From Opitutaceae bacterium EW11 (GTDB taxonomy: Bacteria > Verrucomicrobiota > Verrucomicrobiia > Opitutales > Opitutaceae): DNA of 64,000 bases. The position numbers and the translations under genes are program-made. The stretch spans positions 434,001 to 498,000 of the forward strand of contig QAYY01000003.1 in NCBI GenBank assembly GCA_003054665.1. The letters are read 5' to 3'. Positions 18,004 through 27,656 of this stretch are shown piece after piece; the first letter of the stretch is position 1, and every line of letters begins with the position of its first letter. A model generated the notes under the pieces. It ran no database searches and had not been told where the DNA came from. It saw only the letters and a program-made list of their open reading frames with translations.

Positions 18004-19779
18004 TTATTTCAGGATCATGTCCTTCACGGTGCGGCCAGCCGGAATCATCGGCATGACGTGCTCCGTGTAGGGGACCACGACGTCCAGGACGAACGGTCCG
18101 GGATGATCGAGCATTTCCTGGATCGCTTCGCGGAGTTCGCTCCGCTTGATCACGCGGCGGCCCTTGATGCCGAAGCCTTCCGCGATCTTCACAAAATCCG
18201 GATACAGAGCCGAGGGGTTGTCGGGGCCGCCGACATTGTTCTCGTCGCCGAGAATGGTATTGCCACGGACACTACCGTAGAAGCGGTCTTCCCATTGCAC
18301 GACCATGCCGAGGTGCTGGTTGTTCAGGATCATCGCCTTGGCCGCGATGCCCTCGATCTTCGCGGTGGCCAGCTCCTGGATGTTCATCATGAACGAGCCG
18401 TCGCCGTCGATATCGATGACCTGCTTGTCCGGACAAGCGACCTTGGCGCCCAGCGCCGCGGGATAGCCGAAGCCCATCGCGCCCAAGCCGAGCGAGCTGA
18501 TGTAGCGGCGCGGTTTCGCGAAGTCGTAGAATTGCGCCGTCCACATCTGGTGCTGGCCCACGCCCGTCGCGATGATGGCGTCGCCCTTGGTCAGCTCGTA
18601 GAGCGCCTGGACCGCCTCCTGGGGAACGATGTGTTTGCTCTCGTCGAAGCTGAACGGGTGCTCCTTCTTCCATTTCGCGATCTGGTCATGCCAGGCTTGC
18701 GTGTCCGGAGCGGCGAACTTGCTGGCCGCCATCAGCTCGTTCATGCGGCTGAGCGCCTGCTTGATGTCGGCATTGATCGGATACGCGACGCGCTTGTTCT
18801 TGTTGTGCTCCGACGTGTCGATGTCGATGTGCACGATCTTAGCGCCCGCGGCGAAGCGGCTGACGTCGCCGGTGATGCGGTCGTCGAAACGGGCGCCGAA
18901 ACAGAGCACGAGATCGGATTGGTCGACGGCCCAGTTTCCGTACGCCGTGCCGTGCATGCCGAACCACTTCATCGAGAGAGGGTGGGTTTCGGGAAAGGCG
19001 CCCACGCCCATCAGCGTGGTGGCGACGGGAATGTTGGTCCGCTCGGCGAAGGCCTTGAGGTCGTCGTGCGCCTCGGCCGAAATGATTCCGCCGCCGACAT
19101 ACAAGACAGGGCGTTTGGCTTCGGCGATCAACGCGAGCACCTGCTTCAATTGCTCGTCGGTTGCCGACGGCGTCTCGCTGACGACCGGGTTGCGGAACTC
19201 GACCGTGGCGGGAAAAACGGGGCTGAAGCGCGACTGCTGCACGTCCTTCGGAATGTCGATCACCACAGGACCCGGCCGGCCGCTCCGCGCGAGATGGAAC
19301 GCCTCCTTGAAGATCCGCGGGAGGTCGTGGACGTTCATCACCAAGTACGAGTGCTTCACGACCGGCAGCGTCATGCCGAAGAAATCCGTTTCCTGGAATG
19401 CGCTCTTCCCGATGTACTTCGAGTACACCTGGCCGGTGATCGCGACCAGCGGGATGGAATCCATGTACGCGTCGGCAATCGCGGATACGAGGTTGGTCGC
19501 GCCCGGTCCGCTGGTGGCCATGCACACGCCGACTTTACCCGTGGCTCGCGCATAACCCTCGGCCGCAAACGAGCCGCCCTGCTCGTGGCGGGGGAGGATG
19601 ACGCGGATCTTGTCCGTGCGGGCCAACGCTTGGTGCAGCTCCTGGGAAGCGCCGCCGGGATAGGCGAAGATCACATCCACGCCTTCGCGAACCAGACACT
19701 CGACGACACATTCGGCGCCTTTCATTTCTTTGCCGATTTCAGGTTTCGGAAAAGAGCTGGGCGAAGTGGAGGATTTCAT
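18004..19779 (-). CDS. ilvB: Acetolactate synthase large subunit
   Basis: This 591-residue thiamine-diphosphate enzyme condenses two pyruvates, or pyruvate with 2-oxobutyrate, in valine, leucine and isoleucine synthesis. The N-terminal catalytic glutamate is Glu66 in [18 protein letters not shown]. The FAD-binding middle domain includes [17 protein letters not shown], and the C-terminal ThDP/Mg motif is [17 protein letters not shown] followed by the conserved [16 protein letters not shown] segment. Length fits biosynthetic IlvB. Start MKSSTSPSS is preferred over MKGAECVVE 18 residues inside. The usual partners ilvN (regulatory subunit) and ilvC do not follow, so the regulatory subunit must be encoded elsewhere. 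Confidence 0.95.
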   Translation of the reverse strand: MKSSTSPSSFPKPEIGKEMKGAECVVECLVREGVDVIFAYPGGASQELHQALARTDKIRVILPRHEQGGSFAAEGYARATGKVGVCMATSGPGATNLVSAIADAYMDSIPLVAITGQVYSKYIGKSAFQETDFFGMTLPVVKHSYLVMNVHDLPRIFKEAFHLARSGRPGPVVIDIPKDVQQSRFSPVFPATVEFRNPVVSETPSATDEQLKQVLALIAEAKRPVLYVGGGIISAEAHDDLKAFAERTNIPVATTLMGVGAFPETHPLSMKWFGMHGTAYGNWAVDQSDLVLCFGARFDDRITGDVSRFAAGAKIVHIDIDTSEHNKNKRVAYPINADIKQALSRMNELMAASKFAAPDTQAWHDQIAKWKKEHPFSFDESKHIVPQEAVQALYELTKGDAIIATGVGQHQMWTAQFYDFAKPRRYISSLGLGAMGFGYPAALGAKVACPDKQVIDIDGDGSFMMNIQELATAKIEGIAAKAMILNNQHLGMVVQWEDRFYGSVRGNTILGDENNVGGPDNPSALYPDFVKIAEGFGIKGRRVIKRSELREAIQEMLDHPGPFVLDVVVPYTEHVMPMIPAGRTVKDMILK

Positions 19780-20196
19780 AGGCGGCAACTTATGGGAAAA
19801 AGAAGCCCAGAAAATGCGTCCGCAGAGGGAAGAGGCAAGCGTGGAAACCGGCGACGAGTTGGGCTGGAAGCCTCTCCTCCGAGCGGTTGTTCGCGGAAGG
19901 TTCGGGGCCTGTGCAGGGGCCGATCTCGGGCGGCCCGACGAGAGCCAAGACAAGCCGGGCGCCGAGGGTGCCGCTCCATCGATCTGCGTGGTTTTCCCGC
20001 GAGAGTGCGGAGATCGAACCTAACCGTTCTCGGGGTGTGCCGGCGCGCTGGAGTTAGGCTGGAATCTCGTATCTTCGGGGATAGTGTGAACGCGCCCGAG
20101 CGCGGAATTGCCCTGCGGCGAGTTACCAAATGCGCCCGGGCTGAAACTAGCCGATGCGGAAGACGCCGCGGGACGAATAACGGAAAGGAGTTGGTG
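19780..20196. other. Divergent intergenic region
   Basis: About 420 bases separate the leftward acetolactate synthase gene from the rightward TPR gene. No reading frame with coding character, tRNA or clear leader-peptide attenuator was found. It should contain the promoters of both genes and any branched-chain amino acid control. Confidence 0.4.
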
Positions 20197-20601
20197 ATGG
20201 CTACAACCCTCGAAGCCTGTCTCAAAATCCTCGCAGCCGACCCGAGGAGCACCGAAGCGATCAACGGTCTTGGGCGTTTTTTCGCGGAGAGAAATCTCAC
20301 GCAGGAGGCGGGAACCTGCTTTCGCCACGTCCTCGAAATCGATCCCCGCAATACCGAAGCGATGAATAGTCTGGGCGCGTTGGTCTGGCAGGAGTTCGAT
20401 CTTTGGTACCAGACGGGAGCGGGCCGCGTGTCCTACTACGCGACGAGAGAGTCGTGTATCGCCGAAGCGATGGATTGGTGTGAAAAGGTGCTCGCGGTGG
20501 ATCCCAACAATCCGGAGGCGATCAAGAACCTGGGGGAGTACTCGGAGGCTAGATTCAATCTGAACCGAGCCATTTTCGCTCAGGAGCACGAGGTGACCTG
20601 A
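20197..20601 (+). CDS. Small TPR-repeat protein
   Basis: This 134-residue helical protein contains three TPR-like units (TEAINGLGRFFAERNLTQEA, TEAMNSLGALVWQEFD, PEAIKNLGEYSEARFNLN). Each has the TPR spacing of small and large hydrophobic residues. It probably acts as a protein-protein adaptor. It has one of the few strong ribosome sites in the window, gaaaggag, six bases before the ATG at 20197, implying good expression. There is no signal peptide. Its specific partner cannot be told from context. Confidence 0.82.
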   Translation: MATTLEACLKILAADPRSTEAINGLGRFFAERNLTQEAGTCFRHVLEIDPRNTEAMNSLGALVWQEFDLWYQTGAGRVSYYATRESCIAEAMDWCEKVLAVDPNNPEAIKNLGEYSEARFNLNRAIFAQEHEVT

Positions 20602-20752
20602 GATCGCTTGAATAGAAGATTCTCGGGCGGGACGTGGGCAATTCGCGCCGCCTTGTGCCGTCTCCTCGCTCGCGAGCTGGGGGCGAACGCTGCCGCAGGA
20701 ACTCGGCGGATATTCCTATTGCCCTCGGCGTTCGACGGCGGACTCTGCTGGC

Positions 20753-21541
20753 ATGCTGAAATTCCTCTTTATCGGGGACATCGTGGGCCGGCCCGGCCGC
20801 GAGATCGTGATTGAGCGTCTTCCCCGACTTCGCTCCGAGCTGAACGTGGACTTTGTCATCGCCAATGGGGAGAACGCCGCGGGCGGATCGGGAATCAACG
20901 GCTCGATTGCGAAAGCGCTCCTGGCCTCGGGCGTGGACGCCATCACGCTGGGCGATCACGTCTGGGACCAGAAAGGCTGGGAATCGGAGATCGCCGGTTT
21001 CGAGAAGGTCTGCCGGCCGGCGAACCTGCCGTCGATCTGCCCGGGCCGCGATCGACTGATCCTCGAGGCTCGCGGTTTCCGGCTCGCGGTATTCACGGTC
21101 TTGGGACGCCAGTACATGGGTTTGAAGGCCGACTGCCCGTATGCGTGCGCCGACCGGCTGCTGCAGGAACTGGAGGGAAAGGCGGACGGCGTGTTTGTGG
21201 AGATGCACGGCGAAGTCACGTCCGAGAAGCAGGCCATGGGCTGGTACCTTGACGGACGGGCCCTGGCCGTGCTCGGCACGCACACCCATGTGGCCACTGC
21301 CGACGCTGCCGTGCTGCCGAAGGGTACGGGATTCATGTGCGACGTCGGCATGACCGGCCCTTACGCCTCGGTGCTCGGACGCGAAGTGGGACCGGTGATC
21401 GGCCGCTTCCTCGACGGCATGCCGCGGAAGTTCGACGTGGCCGAGGGGGATGTGCGGCTCTCCGGAGCGCTGGTGGAGTTCGATCCGGAGACGCGCAAGG
21501 CGGTGAGTTGTCAGCTCACTGTCGTGCGGCGAAACCGTTGA
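20753..21541 (+). CDS. YmdB-family metallophosphoesterase
   Basis: This 262-residue cytoplasmic protein matches the TIGR00282/YmdB family of calcineurin-like phosphoesterases, which hydrolyse 2',3'- and 3',5'-cyclic nucleotides. Metal ligands are visible in order: [10 protein letters not shown] (Asp9), [22 protein letters not shown] (Asp/His), [11 protein letters not shown] and [11 protein letters not shown]. Length is normal. In Bacillus the homologue governs biofilm and late-growth decisions. Start ATG 20753 directly precedes [10 protein letters not shown] short hairpin follows the stop, before a convergent glycosyltransferase gene. Confidence 0.93.
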   Translation: MLKFLFIGDIVGRPGREIVIERLPRLRSELNVDFVIANGENAAGGSGINGSIAKALLASGVDAITLGDHVWDQKGWESEIAGFEKVCRPANLPSICPGRDRLILEARGFRLAVFTVLGRQYMGLKADCPYACADRLLQELEGKADGVFVEMHGEVTSEKQAMGWYLDGRALAVLGTHTHVATADAAVLPKGTGFMCDVGMTGPYASVLGREVGPVIGRFLDGMPRKFDVAEGDVRLSGALVEFDPETRKAVSCQLTVVRRNR

Positions 21542-21542
21542 A

Positions 21543-21557
21543 CCGCGATTGTCGCGG
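21543..21557 (+). terminator. Short hairpin after the YmdB-type gene
   Basis: A 6-base stem, ccgcga/tcgcgg, with a 3-base loop starts one base after the stop codon. There is no T run, so it is a weak candidate terminator or mRNA end structure. Confidence 0.25.
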
Positions 21558-21742
21558 ATTCAGCGCGTCGGCGCAGCATCGGGAACGATCTGCGCTTCGC
21601 CGGCTTTCGTTTTCGCCATGCGGAAGTCGGAGGCCTTCACGAATACCGGTTCGCCTGGATTTCGTCGAAACTCACCGAGGTTTCCCGGCCGGATTCCCGC
21701 AGGCGATCGTCGCGCGCTGAGCGTTTTCGGGAACGCCGCCGT

Positions 21743-22726
21743 TCACCGCGCTCGAAACCACGACTGCGGGAGAATCGGCAGGGGCGGAAGGACGAAGCGG
21801 TGGGTGACGCGGATTGCGTGCCGCCAGATCAGGGCTGCGTTGCGCCAGGCCGCGGGCCGCAACTCCCGCGAAAGGGCTGGACGGAAAAGCGCCATCGCCC
21901 AGTCGACCTGGCCGGTGTTCACGAGCTGATGGGCCTTGCAGTATGCCATGTCGGACGCCCATTCGATCGCCTGCCGCCGGAGCATCCGGCGCTTCGAACG
22001 AGGCAGGTATCGGGAAAAGGAATCGATCGCCCGGAAGCAGTCGCGCACCGTTTCGCCGGAACGCGTCAGGGACGATGTCTCTGAGCCGGGATGGACGCGG
22101 TACGAGGCGAGAACCTTGGGCTGATAGAGGACCGGGAACTGGTGCGCGATGCGCACCCACATTTCCCAATCCACCGCGAACAGAAAACGCCGGTCGAACT
22201 TTCCCACCGCCTCGTACGTGGACCGCGCGACGACTGCGGCGGGACACTGCACGCGATTCGCGACGGATAGTCGCGAGACAGCGTCATCGAGAATGCCCTC
22301 TTCGGGCTGAAGCACGCGATCCTCGTCGGGCAGGGGATTGCCCTGGAGATCGATGCAGTCGTTGGCGCAAAAAGCCGCTCCCGCCTCGGGATGCTGGGCG
22401 ATGGTCCGTTCGAGCGTCTGGTAGAAGTCCGGGTAGACGCGGTCGTCGTGGTGGAGAAGGTGAACCCACTTGCCCCGGGCCAGCTCGATGCAGCGGTTCC
22501 AGTTGGCCGCCAGGCCGAGGTTCCGCTCGTTCGTGGTGAACTCGACACGATCTCCGCCCAGGGCGCGGACGCGTTTCTCCACATCTCGGTCGGTCGGGCA
22601 GTCGTTGACGATCGTGATCTGCATCCGATCCGGGCCGGGGGCCTGGGAAAGCACGCTTCCCAACGCCTCCTCGAAAAACGAGTCGGGCCGGTAGACCGGC
22701 AGCATCACGGACCAGTGAGGAGTCAT
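21743..22726 (-). CDS. Family 2 glycosyltransferase
   Basis: This 327-residue GT-A fold enzyme opens with WSVMLPVYRPDSFFEEALGS and IVNDCPTDRD, the nucleotide-sugar pocket. The metal-binding acidic motif appears in LLHHDDRVYPDF, and VDWEMWVRIAHQF is the acceptor-side ED/W-like motif. It probably adds a sugar to a cell-surface glycan at the inner membrane; donor and acceptor cannot be told. It starts 22 bases after the stop of a second family 2 glycosyltransferase, so the pair is cotranscribed. The C-terminal 80 residues are basic and helical, without clear membrane spans. Confidence 0.9.
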   Translation of the reverse strand: MTPHWSVMLPVYRPDSFFEEALGSVLSQAPGPDRMQITIVNDCPTDRDVEKRVRALGGDRVEFTTNERNLGLAANWNRCIELARGKWVHLLHHDDRVYPDFYQTLERTIAQHPEAGAAFCANDCIDLQGNPLPDEDRVLQPEEGILDDAVSRLSVANRVQCPAAVVARSTYEAVGKFDRRFLFAVDWEMWVRIAHQFPVLYQPKVLASYRVHPGSETSSLTRSGETVRDCFRAIDSFSRYLPRSKRRMLRRQAIEWASDMAYCKAHQLVNTGQVDWAMALFRPALSRELRPAAWRNAALIWRHAIRVTHRFVLPPLPILPQSWFRAR

Positions 22727-22748
22727 TCCAACGAGGCGGGATCGGGGT

Positions 22749-23549
22749 TCAGTTGCGGGCGCGCAATCCGGCCGGAATCAGTCGATCGCGCATGCGCTGC
22801 CGGACGAGACGAAGCAGGTGCTGGGTCGTGCGGGAGACCGACTGGCGCTCCATCCAAATCGCTCGATAGAGGCGGCCGTGATGATCGGCGATGAACTCCT
22901 CGGTTGCCTGCGCTTGAGCCCGCGCCCGGTGGATCATCGAACCGGGCATCACGCGGTATTCGAAGAGCACCTCGGGGATGTATTCGAACTGCCATCCGTT
23001 CGCATAGGTCTTCAGCCAGAAATCCCAGTCCTCCAAACCCATGACCGGCATGCCGCCACGGTACCCGCCGTTTTTCTCCCAGACCTCGCGCCGGATCACG
23101 GCGCAGGCGTCGATATAGTTCCACTCGAGGAGGCGCTCCCGGTCGAAAGGTCCGACCTTCCACGGCCCGGTGCGTGCGCCGAAGTATTCAGCATCCCCGT
23201 ACACGACGCCGATCTTCGGCTTGGCGTCGAGCACCGCGATGCCGTGTTCCAGATACGCCGGCCGGATGCGATTGTCGGCGTCGAGCGGGAGGAGGTAGTC
23301 CGCCGCCGCCGCCGAGATGGCGTTGTTCCGAGCGGCGGCAAGGCCCTGGTTCTTCTGTTGGATGAGCGTGAGCCTCGGGTCGCGCGAGAGCGTCCGCATT
23401 TCCTGGATGGTCCGGGGATCCGTCGATCCGTCGTCGACGACGATCACCTCGATGTCGTTACGACCGGCCGCGAAGACACTCTCGAGTGCCTCCTGCACGA
23501 ATTGTCCATGGTTGTAGCACGGAATGACGACCGAGAGCTTGGGATTCAT
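22749..23549 (-). CDS. Family 2 glycosyltransferase
   Basis: This 266-residue enzyme has the GT2 start KLSVVIPCYNHGQFVQEALE, VIVVDDGSTDPRT for UDP-sugar binding, LLPLDADNRIRP as the DxD-equivalent metal site and GLEDWDFWLKTY as the acceptor/catalytic ED motif. The start MNPKLSVV at 23549 was chosen over a long upstream extension lacking coding character. It is the first gene of a two-gene glycosyltransferase unit. The target may be exopolysaccharide or lipopolysaccharide. Confidence 0.92.
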   Translation of the reverse strand: MNPKLSVVIPCYNHGQFVQEALESVFAAGRNDIEVIVVDDGSTDPRTIQEMRTLSRDPRLTLIQQKNQGLAAARNNAISAAAADYLLPLDADNRIRPAYLEHGIAVLDAKPKIGVVYGDAEYFGARTGPWKVGPFDRERLLEWNYIDACAVIRREVWEKNGGYRGGMPVMGLEDWDFWLKTYANGWQFEYIPEVLFEYRVMPGSMIHRARAQAQATEEFIADHHGRLYRAIWMERQSVSRTTQHLLRLVRQRMRDRLIPAGLRARN

Positions 23550-24147
23550 GAAGGTGGCGTCCGACACGGACGACCGTTGTTTGCGATTTTTCCTCCAGGC
23601 GAGACGGGTTTGCCGGGAGAGAGTAGATCGACCGCTGCGACGAGGTGGGGATCGCCGTGGCGTTGTGCAATGCGTGGGTTCGACGGACGAAGGAAGAGGA
23701 AGCGCGCCGACAAGAGGCCTGTGGTTCAGTTCCGATGCGCGAACGCATCCCAGCACTACGTTCCCGTGCGAATCGGCTGCGTTTTTGCCGTCGGCGATCT
23801 CCAGACGTTCATGAGCCCGGGCGTGCCGTGTCCTTTTCCCTGCGCGGACTTGGTTGCGAACAGCAGCTGGTTGGCGACGCCGGATACGCGATTGATCCCA
23901 ATCTGCCCGACAGGCCGCTGCCGGTGTGATTCCTCGGAGGCAAACGCCCGCGCCTCGGCGCTTGTGCCCTCGCCGGCGGCTTCTCCGTGATCGGCCGATC
24001 GATTGCCCGCGCTTCGCACATTGCGGCGAATCGTTTTTGGGGACGTCTGTGTCTCTGTAACCGAAGAAGCACTACAGAAAAAGCGATGGCGAAAACTTCC
24101 CGGAATTTTCTGGCAACCTCCGATGGGAATGTGCGTCACACCGGGGC
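23550..24147. other. Intergenic stretch without a supported gene
   Basis: Almost 600 bases lie between the start of the leftward glycosyltransferase gene and a small rightward frame. Several frames are open on both strands, but none has consistent codon use. The longest plausible one, minus-strand 23756-24139, has lower third-position GC than neighbours and no recognisable domain. No RNA gene was identified. Confidence 0.4.
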
Positions 24148-24396
24148 ATGGAGTCCGTCATTTCACACCTCAGCCGCGAAGTCCTCGACGAGGACCTGCA
24201 GATCGTGCGCGTCACGTTGGCCACACTGTCTCCCGAGATCTGCCGGTTTTCGAAGGAATCGGCCGAAGCGGTGCGAGTCGCGGTGGAAAAAATCGACGAA
24301 GCCCGCGAGGCCTTTGCCCACTCCCGCTCAGCCCGGCGGCCGGGACGCTCGAAGTGCACGGAACCTCTGTATGAGCCAGTGGGCGACCGGCTCTAG
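24148..24396 (+). CDS. Small hypothetical helical protein
   Basis: This is an 82-residue frame whose first 55 residues look like a real helical domain (VISHLSREVLDEDLQIVRV, ESAEAVRVAVEKIDEAREAF) with coding-like GC at third positions. The C-terminal 25 residues are basic. No ribosome site stands out before the ATG at 24148 and no family is recognised. It may be independent of the secreted protein gene 270 bases downstream. Confidence 0.45.
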   Translation: MESVISHLSREVLDEDLQIVRVTLATLSPEICRFSKESAEAVRVAVEKIDEAREAFAHSRSARRPGRSKCTEPLYEPVGDRL

Positions 24397-24665
24397 CTGG
24401 CGGCCAGGCGCGGGCTGGAGTCGGGCTTCGAGTCAGGAGGTTTCTATCCAGGCGGACGGTGGATGCCGCGGAGTGCTGGCGAGCACCGTCCGGAGAGCCG
24501 CCAGCTGTGGGGCTTCGTCCCTGTGCTGGCCGGGGGGAGTGTGGCCGGCGGTGAACACGGCTTGCTCCTCAGGGGGCTGCCACTATCGTTGTGGGCGGTT
24601 CCGGGAGTAAACCCCAGGTTTCCGGCCCGGACAGGTCCTGTTCATCCAACCGAAGGTATCAGTGC

Positions 24666-25571
24666 ATGCACCCGATCCGGTTCGCGGCAGCGGCAATCGG
24701 TCTGTTCGCCGGGCTTTTTTGCGGGGCTCGTGCTGAGGATTCGGTCGCCGTGTTGAGTTCGGCGTCGCCGGAGTATGTCGCTTCGCGGCAGACGGCGGAC
24801 GGCCGGCTCGTATCGCAGTCGTATGTAGTCATGAAGGGCCACTACCGGGAACCGCAGAGCCCCGATGCGTCGGTCGAAAAGATGCCCTTTGAGAGGATCC
24901 TGGAGATCCTGAAGCCCGGGCTGGAAAAGCAGGCCTTCTATCCTGCCAGGGACTTCAAGCATGCCGACCTGCTGCTGGTGGTCCATTGGGGAGTCGTGGC
25001 ACCGCCGCCGCGGCACAATGAGTTGGATGTATTGCGCGATCAGAGGTGGCAGGATCTGATGCGGGAGCTGAATCCGGCGGCTCACAAGGAGGGGTTCAGT
25101 GAAAACCCCGACTTCAGTGTCCTCAAACCGAGCTACGCCTTGGCCTCGGAGACGATCCAGCAAGTGCGATTCATGGCATTGGAGGATGTACATGAGGAGT
25201 GGCGAACGGAATTGGGCCGGGGCGACATGGCTCGTTCGCTGGGGCTTCTCGGGGAGCTGCGGCGTCTCAATCGGCAGTTCTGGGATACCGACGAGGCACG
25301 GGATGTGCGCGCCCTGCTCGACGAAGATCGCTATTTCATCAACATCAGCGCCTATGACGCCCGGGCGATGGTAGAGTCAAAAAAACTGAACCGGCTCTGG
25401 ATCGCCCGCCTGAGTGTGCGTTCGTCCGGAATGAATTTCCGGATGGCGGGGGAGCGGATCAGCGCGGTGGGCGGCTACGTTTTTGGTACCGACCTCTCTG
25501 GGGTGAAGATCACGCCCGTACGCGTCCGGTCGGGCAAGGTCGAGATCAAGGATCTCCAAGTCCTGAAATAG
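24666..25571 (+). CDS. Exported protein of unknown function
   Basis: This 301-residue protein starts with a typical signal peptide (FAAAAIGLFAGLFCGARA, cleavage likely after ARA near residue 23). The mature part alternates strands and helices. It contains FKHADLLLVVHWGVVAPPP, a pattern reminiscent of proteins that report an outer-membrane or periplasmic value, and RYFINISAYDARAM. It is probably periplasmic or outer-membrane associated. No enzyme motif or known family is recognised. It is convergent with the double-thioredoxin gene, and a GC-rich hairpin without a T run (25596-25614) lies between them. Confidence 0.75.
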   Translation: MHPIRFAAAAIGLFAGLFCGARAEDSVAVLSSASPEYVASRQTADGRLVSQSYVVMKGHYREPQSPDASVEKMPFERILEILKPGLEKQAFYPARDFKHADLLLVVHWGVVAPPPRHNELDVLRDQRWQDLMRELNPAAHKEGFSENPDFSVLKPSYALASETIQQVRFMALEDVHEEWRTELGRGDMARSLGLLGELRRLNRQFWDTDEARDVRALLDEDRYFINISAYDARAMVESKKLNRLWIARLSVRSSGMNFRMAGERISAVGGYVFGTDLSGVKITPVRVRSGKVEIKDLQVLK

Positions 25572-25595
25572 CGAGTCCGACCGGGCGGGAGGCTG

Positions 25596-25614
25596 GCGGG
25601 TCCGCGGGACCCGC
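25596..25614. terminator. GC-rich hairpin between convergent genes
   Basis: An 8-base perfect stem (gcgggtcc/ggacccgc) with a 3-base loop follows the exported-protein gene by about 24 bases. No T run is present, so termination activity is uncertain. Confidence 0.3.
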
Positions 25615-25657
25615 GGGCGGGGCGGCCGGGCGCCCGTATCCAGGCGCGCCCGACGCC

Positions 25658-26782
25658 TCAGTTGCCCCAGGGAGTGATCGCGTTCAGCGCCGGGACGATC
25701 GCGCGGCGAAGGGCGAGGATGTCCACCGCGCCGGTCTGCCGGAAAAGCACTTTCCCGTCCGGGCCGATCACCAACGTGTGCGGGAGCGCTCCGTTCCATT
25801 CGGGATCGATCGCCTCCATCAGCGCGTATTTGTCGGTCGAACCGAAGATCAGGTTCTTCGTCGAGGCGTGGTGTGCCGAGAGAAACTTCTGCACCTTCGG
25901 AGCCTCGTCGGGATACTGCGCCGCCAGCGTCACCATCTCAAAATCGCGATTCCGGTACCGGAGGTTCACCTTCACCAGATCGTCGAACTCGGCCACGCAG
26001 GGCCCGCACCAAGTCGCCCAGATATTGATTACGCGGACCTTGCCGGTGCCGGAATTCGCGCGCAGGGCCCGGAGCGCCGCCGCGTCGGCGGGAGCAAGGG
26101 AAACGGCTTCCGCACGGACTTTCCCGAGCCACCGGCGGTTGTCCTCGGCCTTGTCGTTCCACTTGGTCGAACAGCCGAAGACTTTGGTCGTGGCGGGAGA
26201 CGGATCCTTGCCTGCGAGCAGCGCGTCGATGGCCGCTTCGGCGGTGTGTTCTTTCACCAGCGATTCGCGCTCGGCGTCGTCGACGCGGCCCTCGTACCGG
26301 AGCCGGCGATCGCGATCGAAGATAAAGACGTGCGGCGTCGCGGCCGGGCCGAGTTTGCGTGAAAACTCCTCGGTGGGGCCGTCGTCCAGGTAGGGGAACG
26401 GAAACCCTTTCTGGCGGGCGCGCTCCTTCATGCTCTCGAAGGTGTCGTCGAGGTCCGAATACCCCTCTTCGTCGAGGCGCAGAGCCTCGGAGCTGTTGGG
26501 ATTGACCGCCACGAGCGCGACGTCCTTCCGGTCGTATTTCTTCGCAAGCCGGATCAGACGATCCTCGTACGCCTGCGCCGTCGGACAGTGGTTGCAGGTG
26601 AAGACGATCGCGAGCAGGCGCGAATCCTTGTAGTCGGCGGGCGTGTGGCGGCGTCCGTCGACGCCGGGCAAATCGAACTCGGGCAGGGGTGTGCCGAGGG
26701 GCAGCACTGGATGCTCGGCGGCGGCCAGGCGCGAGACAAGGGCCAGTGCGGCGCAGGCAGCCAAGAGTCGGAGCGTTTTCAT
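25658..26782 (-). CDS. Exported protein with two thioredoxin-fold domains
   Basis: This 374-residue protein has a signal peptide (LLAACAALALVSRLAAA) and two redoxin domains in tandem. The first, at about 25-200, is AhpC/TSA-like with CNHCP (Cys63/Cys66) and the long loop LVAVNPNSSEA. The second, at about 215-370, is TlpA/ResA-like with the classic ATWCGPCVAEF active site near residue 260. It probably carries out thiol-disulfide exchange in the periplasm, perhaps in cytochrome c maturation or protein repair. The double arrangement may let one domain recharge the other. A ThuA-like gene lies about 100 bases upstream on the same strand. Confidence 0.88.
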   Translation of the reverse strand: MKTLRLLAACAALALVSRLAAAEHPVLPLGTPLPEFDLPGVDGRRHTPADYKDSRLLAIVFTCNHCPTAQAYEDRLIRLAKKYDRKDVALVAVNPNSSEALRLDEEGYSDLDDTFESMKERARQKGFPFPYLDDGPTEEFSRKLGPAATPHVFIFDRDRRLRYEGRVDDAERESLVKEHTAEAAIDALLAGKDPSPATTKVFGCSTKWNDKAEDNRRWLGKVRAEAVSLAPADAAALRALRANSGTGKVRVINIWATWCGPCVAEFDDLVKVNLRYRNRDFEMVTLAAQYPDEAPKVQKFLSAHHASTKNLIFGSTDKYALMEAIDPEWNGALPHTLVIGPDGKVLFRQTGAVDILALRRAIVPALNAITPWGN

Positions 26783-26885
26783 GGGGTGGTGGGGCTGTCC
26801 CTGTTAATCACTCGTGCCCTCGTGGAGGCACGCCTGCCGACGGTCGTCCATTAGGGCAGAAGACGCAGGTGCGCCGACCGGTCCG

Positions 26886-27656
26886 TCACTCGGCGGAGAA
26901 ACCGTTGCCGGTAGCGGCCCAATAAATACCGCCGAAGAGGTGATGACGAAAATTGGGATCGCTGTAGGTGGCCGGCAGGTGCCCGAGCGCGGTGTAGAAC
27001 GCGCGTCCGCCGTCGTACGGCTGGTACCAGCTCACGGGGTGAAACGCTCCCATGCCGTGGCCTTCCTTCGTATCCCATTTTGCCTCCGGGTGGTAGGTCT
27101 TCTCGTCGACCGAAAGCAGGTAGTGGAGCTTGTCCACCCGCGGCTCGTCGAACTGGTACCACTCCTCGGTGAACAGGAAGCGCTTCGCGAAACGATCCAT
27201 GCCTGGGAAGTTGTAGTCCTCGACTTTCATCGTGGCGGTTTGGATCGCGGGGTGAATGTGGAACATCCGGCCGACCATTTTGGTGTACCAGGGCCAATTG
27301 TATTCGGTGTCCGAGGCGCTGTGGATGCCGACGAAGCCGCCGCCAGCGCGGATGAACCGCTCGAACGCCGCCTTCTGTTCGGGGTTGAGAACGTCGCCGG
27401 TGGTCGAGAGGAAAATCACGACCTTGTATTTCGCGAGTTCCTTGTCGTTGAAGACGCGGTTGGCGTCTTCGGTCCAGAAGACCCCGAAATCGTGCAGCTT
27501 CCCGAGATCCTGGATCGCGGCGACGCCGGCGGGAATGGAGTCGTGATGCCAGCCGGCTGTCTTCGAGAAGACCAGGGCGCTGAATTGTTCGGCGGGGGCA
27601 GGGTTCGAACCGACGAGGGCAGCCATGATGAGGAACGCAAAGACTCTCAGTTTCAT
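26886..27656 (-). CDS. Exported ThuA-like domain protein
   Basis: This 256-residue protein has a signal peptide (FAFLIMAALVGSNPAPA) followed by a single ThuA-like, glutamine-amidotransferase-fold domain. Diagnostic stretches are SALVFSKTAGWHHDSIPAG, KYKVVIFLSTTGDVLN, GGGFVGIHSASDTEYNWPW and the late FYTALGHLPATYSDP. ThuA-like proteins are frequent in Planctomycetes and Verrucomicrobia and are linked to sugar utilisation; their reaction is unresolved. The start MKLRVFAF was chosen because 69 upstream in-frame residues precede the signal peptide. It is on the same strand as the SUMF1 fusion (220 bases upstream) and the redoxin gene downstream. Confidence 0.9.
   Translation of the reverse strand: MKLRVFAFLIMAALVGSNPAPAEQFSALVFSKTAGWHHDSIPAGVAAIQDLGKLHDFGVFWTEDANRVFNDKELAKYKVVIFLSTTGDVLNPEQKAAFERFIRAGGGFVGIHSASDTEYNWPWYTKMVGRMFHIHPAIQTATMKVEDYNFPGMDRFAKRFLFTEEWYQFDEPRVDKLHYLLSVDEKTYHPEAKWDTKEGHGMGAFHPVSWYQPYDGGRAFYTALGHLPATYSDPNFRHHLFGGIYWAATGNGFSAE

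Noticed and set aside
17728-20196. Plus-strand open frame leading into the small TPR protein
   Set aside because: It is antisense to the acetolactate synthase gene; only the part from the ATG at 20197, with a strong ribosome site, is protein-like.
23756-24139. Possible 127-residue minus-strand protein in the 600-base gap
   Set aside because: Third-position GC is lower than in neighbouring genes, no ribosome site or domain is visible, and the N-terminal half is low in coding character.
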